Under the pieces are notes generated by a model. The model made no database searches, was not told where the DNA came from, and saw nothing but the letters and a program-made list of their open reading frames with translations. DNA of 64,000 nt from Pinirhizobacter soli (GTDB taxonomy: Bacteria; Pseudomonadota; Gammaproteobacteria; Xanthomonadales; Rhodanobacteraceae), in contig NZ_JADZLQ010000004.1 in the NCBI RefSeq assembly GCF_015905305.1, positions 248,001 to 312,000 of the forward strand, given 5' to 3'. How positions within the stretch are numbered: position 1 is the stretch's first letter; the number at the start of each line of letters is the position of its first letter. Position numbers and translations under genes: made by a program. This document shows positions 63,060 through 64,000 of this stretch, in pieces.

Positions 63060-64000
63060 ATGGCGACGCAAGATACGGCACTGGTTCTGGGCGCCACCGG
63101 CGGCATTGGTGGCGAGGTGGCGAGGGCGCTCCTGGCCCGAGGCTGGATGATTCGCGCGCTTATCCGGCACGAGCCGCCCGCCGATGCCGACCCGCGCATC
63201 CAGTGGCAGCGCGGCGATGCCATGGATGGCGAGGCCGTGCGACGCGCAGCCGAAGGCGTCGGCCTGATCGTGCATGCGGTCAATCCACCGGGATACCGTA
63301 ACTGGGCAGCCGTGGTGTTGCCGATGCTCGAGAACACCATCGCCGCCGCCCGCGCCGTCGGCGCACGTATCCTGCTGCCGGGCACGCTCTACAACTACGG
63401 GCCCGACGCCTTCCCGGTGATCGCCGAAGACGCGCCGCAGGACACGCAGACGATCAAGGGCCGCATCCGCGCCACCATGGAAGGCCGCCTGCGCGAAGCC
63501 GCCGCCGAAGGCGTGCCGGTATTGATCGTACGCGCCGGTGACTACTTCGGCCCGCGCGCCGGCAACGCCTGGTTCGGCCAGGTGGTCACGCCGGGCAAGC
63601 CCGTCACCGTGGTCAAGCGCATCGGCAAGCCTGGCGTGGGCCACCAGTGGGCTTACCTGCCGGATGTCGCCGCGGCGATGGCAAGCCTGGTGTCGGTGGG
63701 CGAGCGGTTGCGTCCTTTCGAGAATATCCACATGCACGGCCACTGGGACGAAGACGGCACGCAATTGGTGGCCGCCGTACGGCGCGCCGCCGGCGGCAAC
63801 GCGCTCATCGCCGCTTTTCCGTGGTGGGCGGTTTCGCTGACGTGGCCTTTCGTACGAATTTTTCGGGAGGTGCGTGAGCTGCGTTACCTCTGGCGAGAGC
63901 CGATACGCCTTGGCGGATCGCGCCTGCGCGAACTCATCGGCGCCGAGCCACATACGCCGATGGACGAAGCGGTGGCCGCGACACTGCGCGGACTGGGTTG
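63060..64000 (+). CDS. NAD(P)-dependent epimerase/NmrA-like SDR, 3' end outside the window
   Basis: The first 313 residues of an extended/atypical short-chain dehydrogenase. The Rossmann start is ALVLGATGGIGGEVARALLA (7-26, GxxGxxG). It continues IRALIRHEPPADADPRIQW, LLPGTLYNYGPDAFPVIAED and VLIVRAGDYFGPRAGNAWFG; the usual YxxxK is replaced by a KGRIRATME stretch. GGGAG precedes the ATG. The frame is open to the window end. The substrate is not predictable; it is divergent from the LysR regulator that may control it. Confidence 0.82.
   Translation, partial: MATQDTALVLGATGGIGGEVARALLARGWMIRALIRHEPPADADPRIQWQRGDAMDGEAVRRAAEGVGLIVHAVNPPGYRNWAAVVLPMLENTIAAARAVGARILLPGTLYNYGPDAFPVIAEDAPQDTQTIKGRIRATMEGRLREAAAEGVPVLIVRAGDYFGPRAGNAWFGQVVTPGKPVTVVKRIGKPGVGHQWAYLPDVAAAMASLVSVGERLRPFENIHMHGHWDEDGTQLVAAVRRAAGGNALIAAFPWWAVSLTWPFVRIFREVRELRYLWREPIRLGGSRLRELIGAEPHTPMDEAVAATLRGLG

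Overview
The window is a stretch of GC-rich gammaproteobacterial chromosome. Gene content and protein style point to the Xanthomonadales, most likely the Rhodanobacteraceae (Luteibacter/Dyella/Rhodanobacter group); this is inferred from protein resemblance, not from a marker gene. Pointers are a PepSY-PhoP-PhoQ operon, a second OmpR-type two-component pair resembling Xanthomonas VgrR/VgrS, the pilMNOPQ cluster divergent from a class A penicillin-binding protein, and a compact Bat (aerotolerance) operon. Genes are tightly packed, with many 1-8 bp overlaps. There are two tRNA genes (Thr-TGT and Gly-TCC), and I saw no rRNA, CRISPR array, insertion sequence or prophage.

Layout. 1-4.5 kb: start of trpS, arginase, a SPOR protein, tRNA-Thr, and coaX/birA (cofactor metabolism). 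4.5-10.6 kb: PepSY-PhoP-PhoQ, an orphan fimbrial tip-like protein, dusA and a seven-helix sensor-like membrane protein. 10.6-15.3 kb: DUF1801, a periplasmic penicillin-acylase-family amidohydrolase, a damaged higBA module, DUF1737 and an aldo/keto reductase. 15.3-19.1 kb: a second two-component system and a rimK-rimB ribosome-modification pair. 19.1-21.2 kb: the most accessory-looking block, a mobile mystery protein A/B (XRE regulator + Fic) operon with a coupled GNAT acetyltransferase, preceded by an AT-rich array of palindromes spaced exactly 32 bp apart, beside tRNA-Gly. 21.4-30.3 kb: a FecR/DUF6600 surface protein, trmB, transporters, a Rieske protein and a secreted serine protease. 30.4-35 kb: a four-gene MacAB-like ABC exporter operon. 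35.2-39.7 kb: FAH-family hydrolase, mscL, an M28 peptidase, a PraB-like secreted protein and a 115-bp near-copy of the peptidase 3' end. 39.2-46.1 kb: an AhpD-like gene divergent from its ECF41 sigma factor, an RND efflux pump with a MarR regulator, and a macro-domain protein. 46.1-53.1 kb: the six-gene Bat/MoxR operon. 53.2-58.6 kb: pilMNOPQ. 58.8-64 kb: PBP1A, a conserved hypothetical, and a LysR regulator divergent from an epimerase-like gene cut by the window end.

How genes work together. PepSY/PhoP/PhoQ form one envelope-sensing unit. MoxR, DUF58, DUF4381, BatA, BatB and BatD form a membrane-associated chaperone-like complex. PilM-N-O-P-Q link the cytoplasmic pilus machinery to the outer-membrane secretin. 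The ECF41 factor probably drives the neighbouring AhpD gene through a promoter visible between them. The best candidates for something less described are the mmyA-mmyB-GNAT operon with its phased operator array, the macro-domain protein lacking the usual catalytic Asn, and a BatB whose metal site is degenerate beside an intact BatA.
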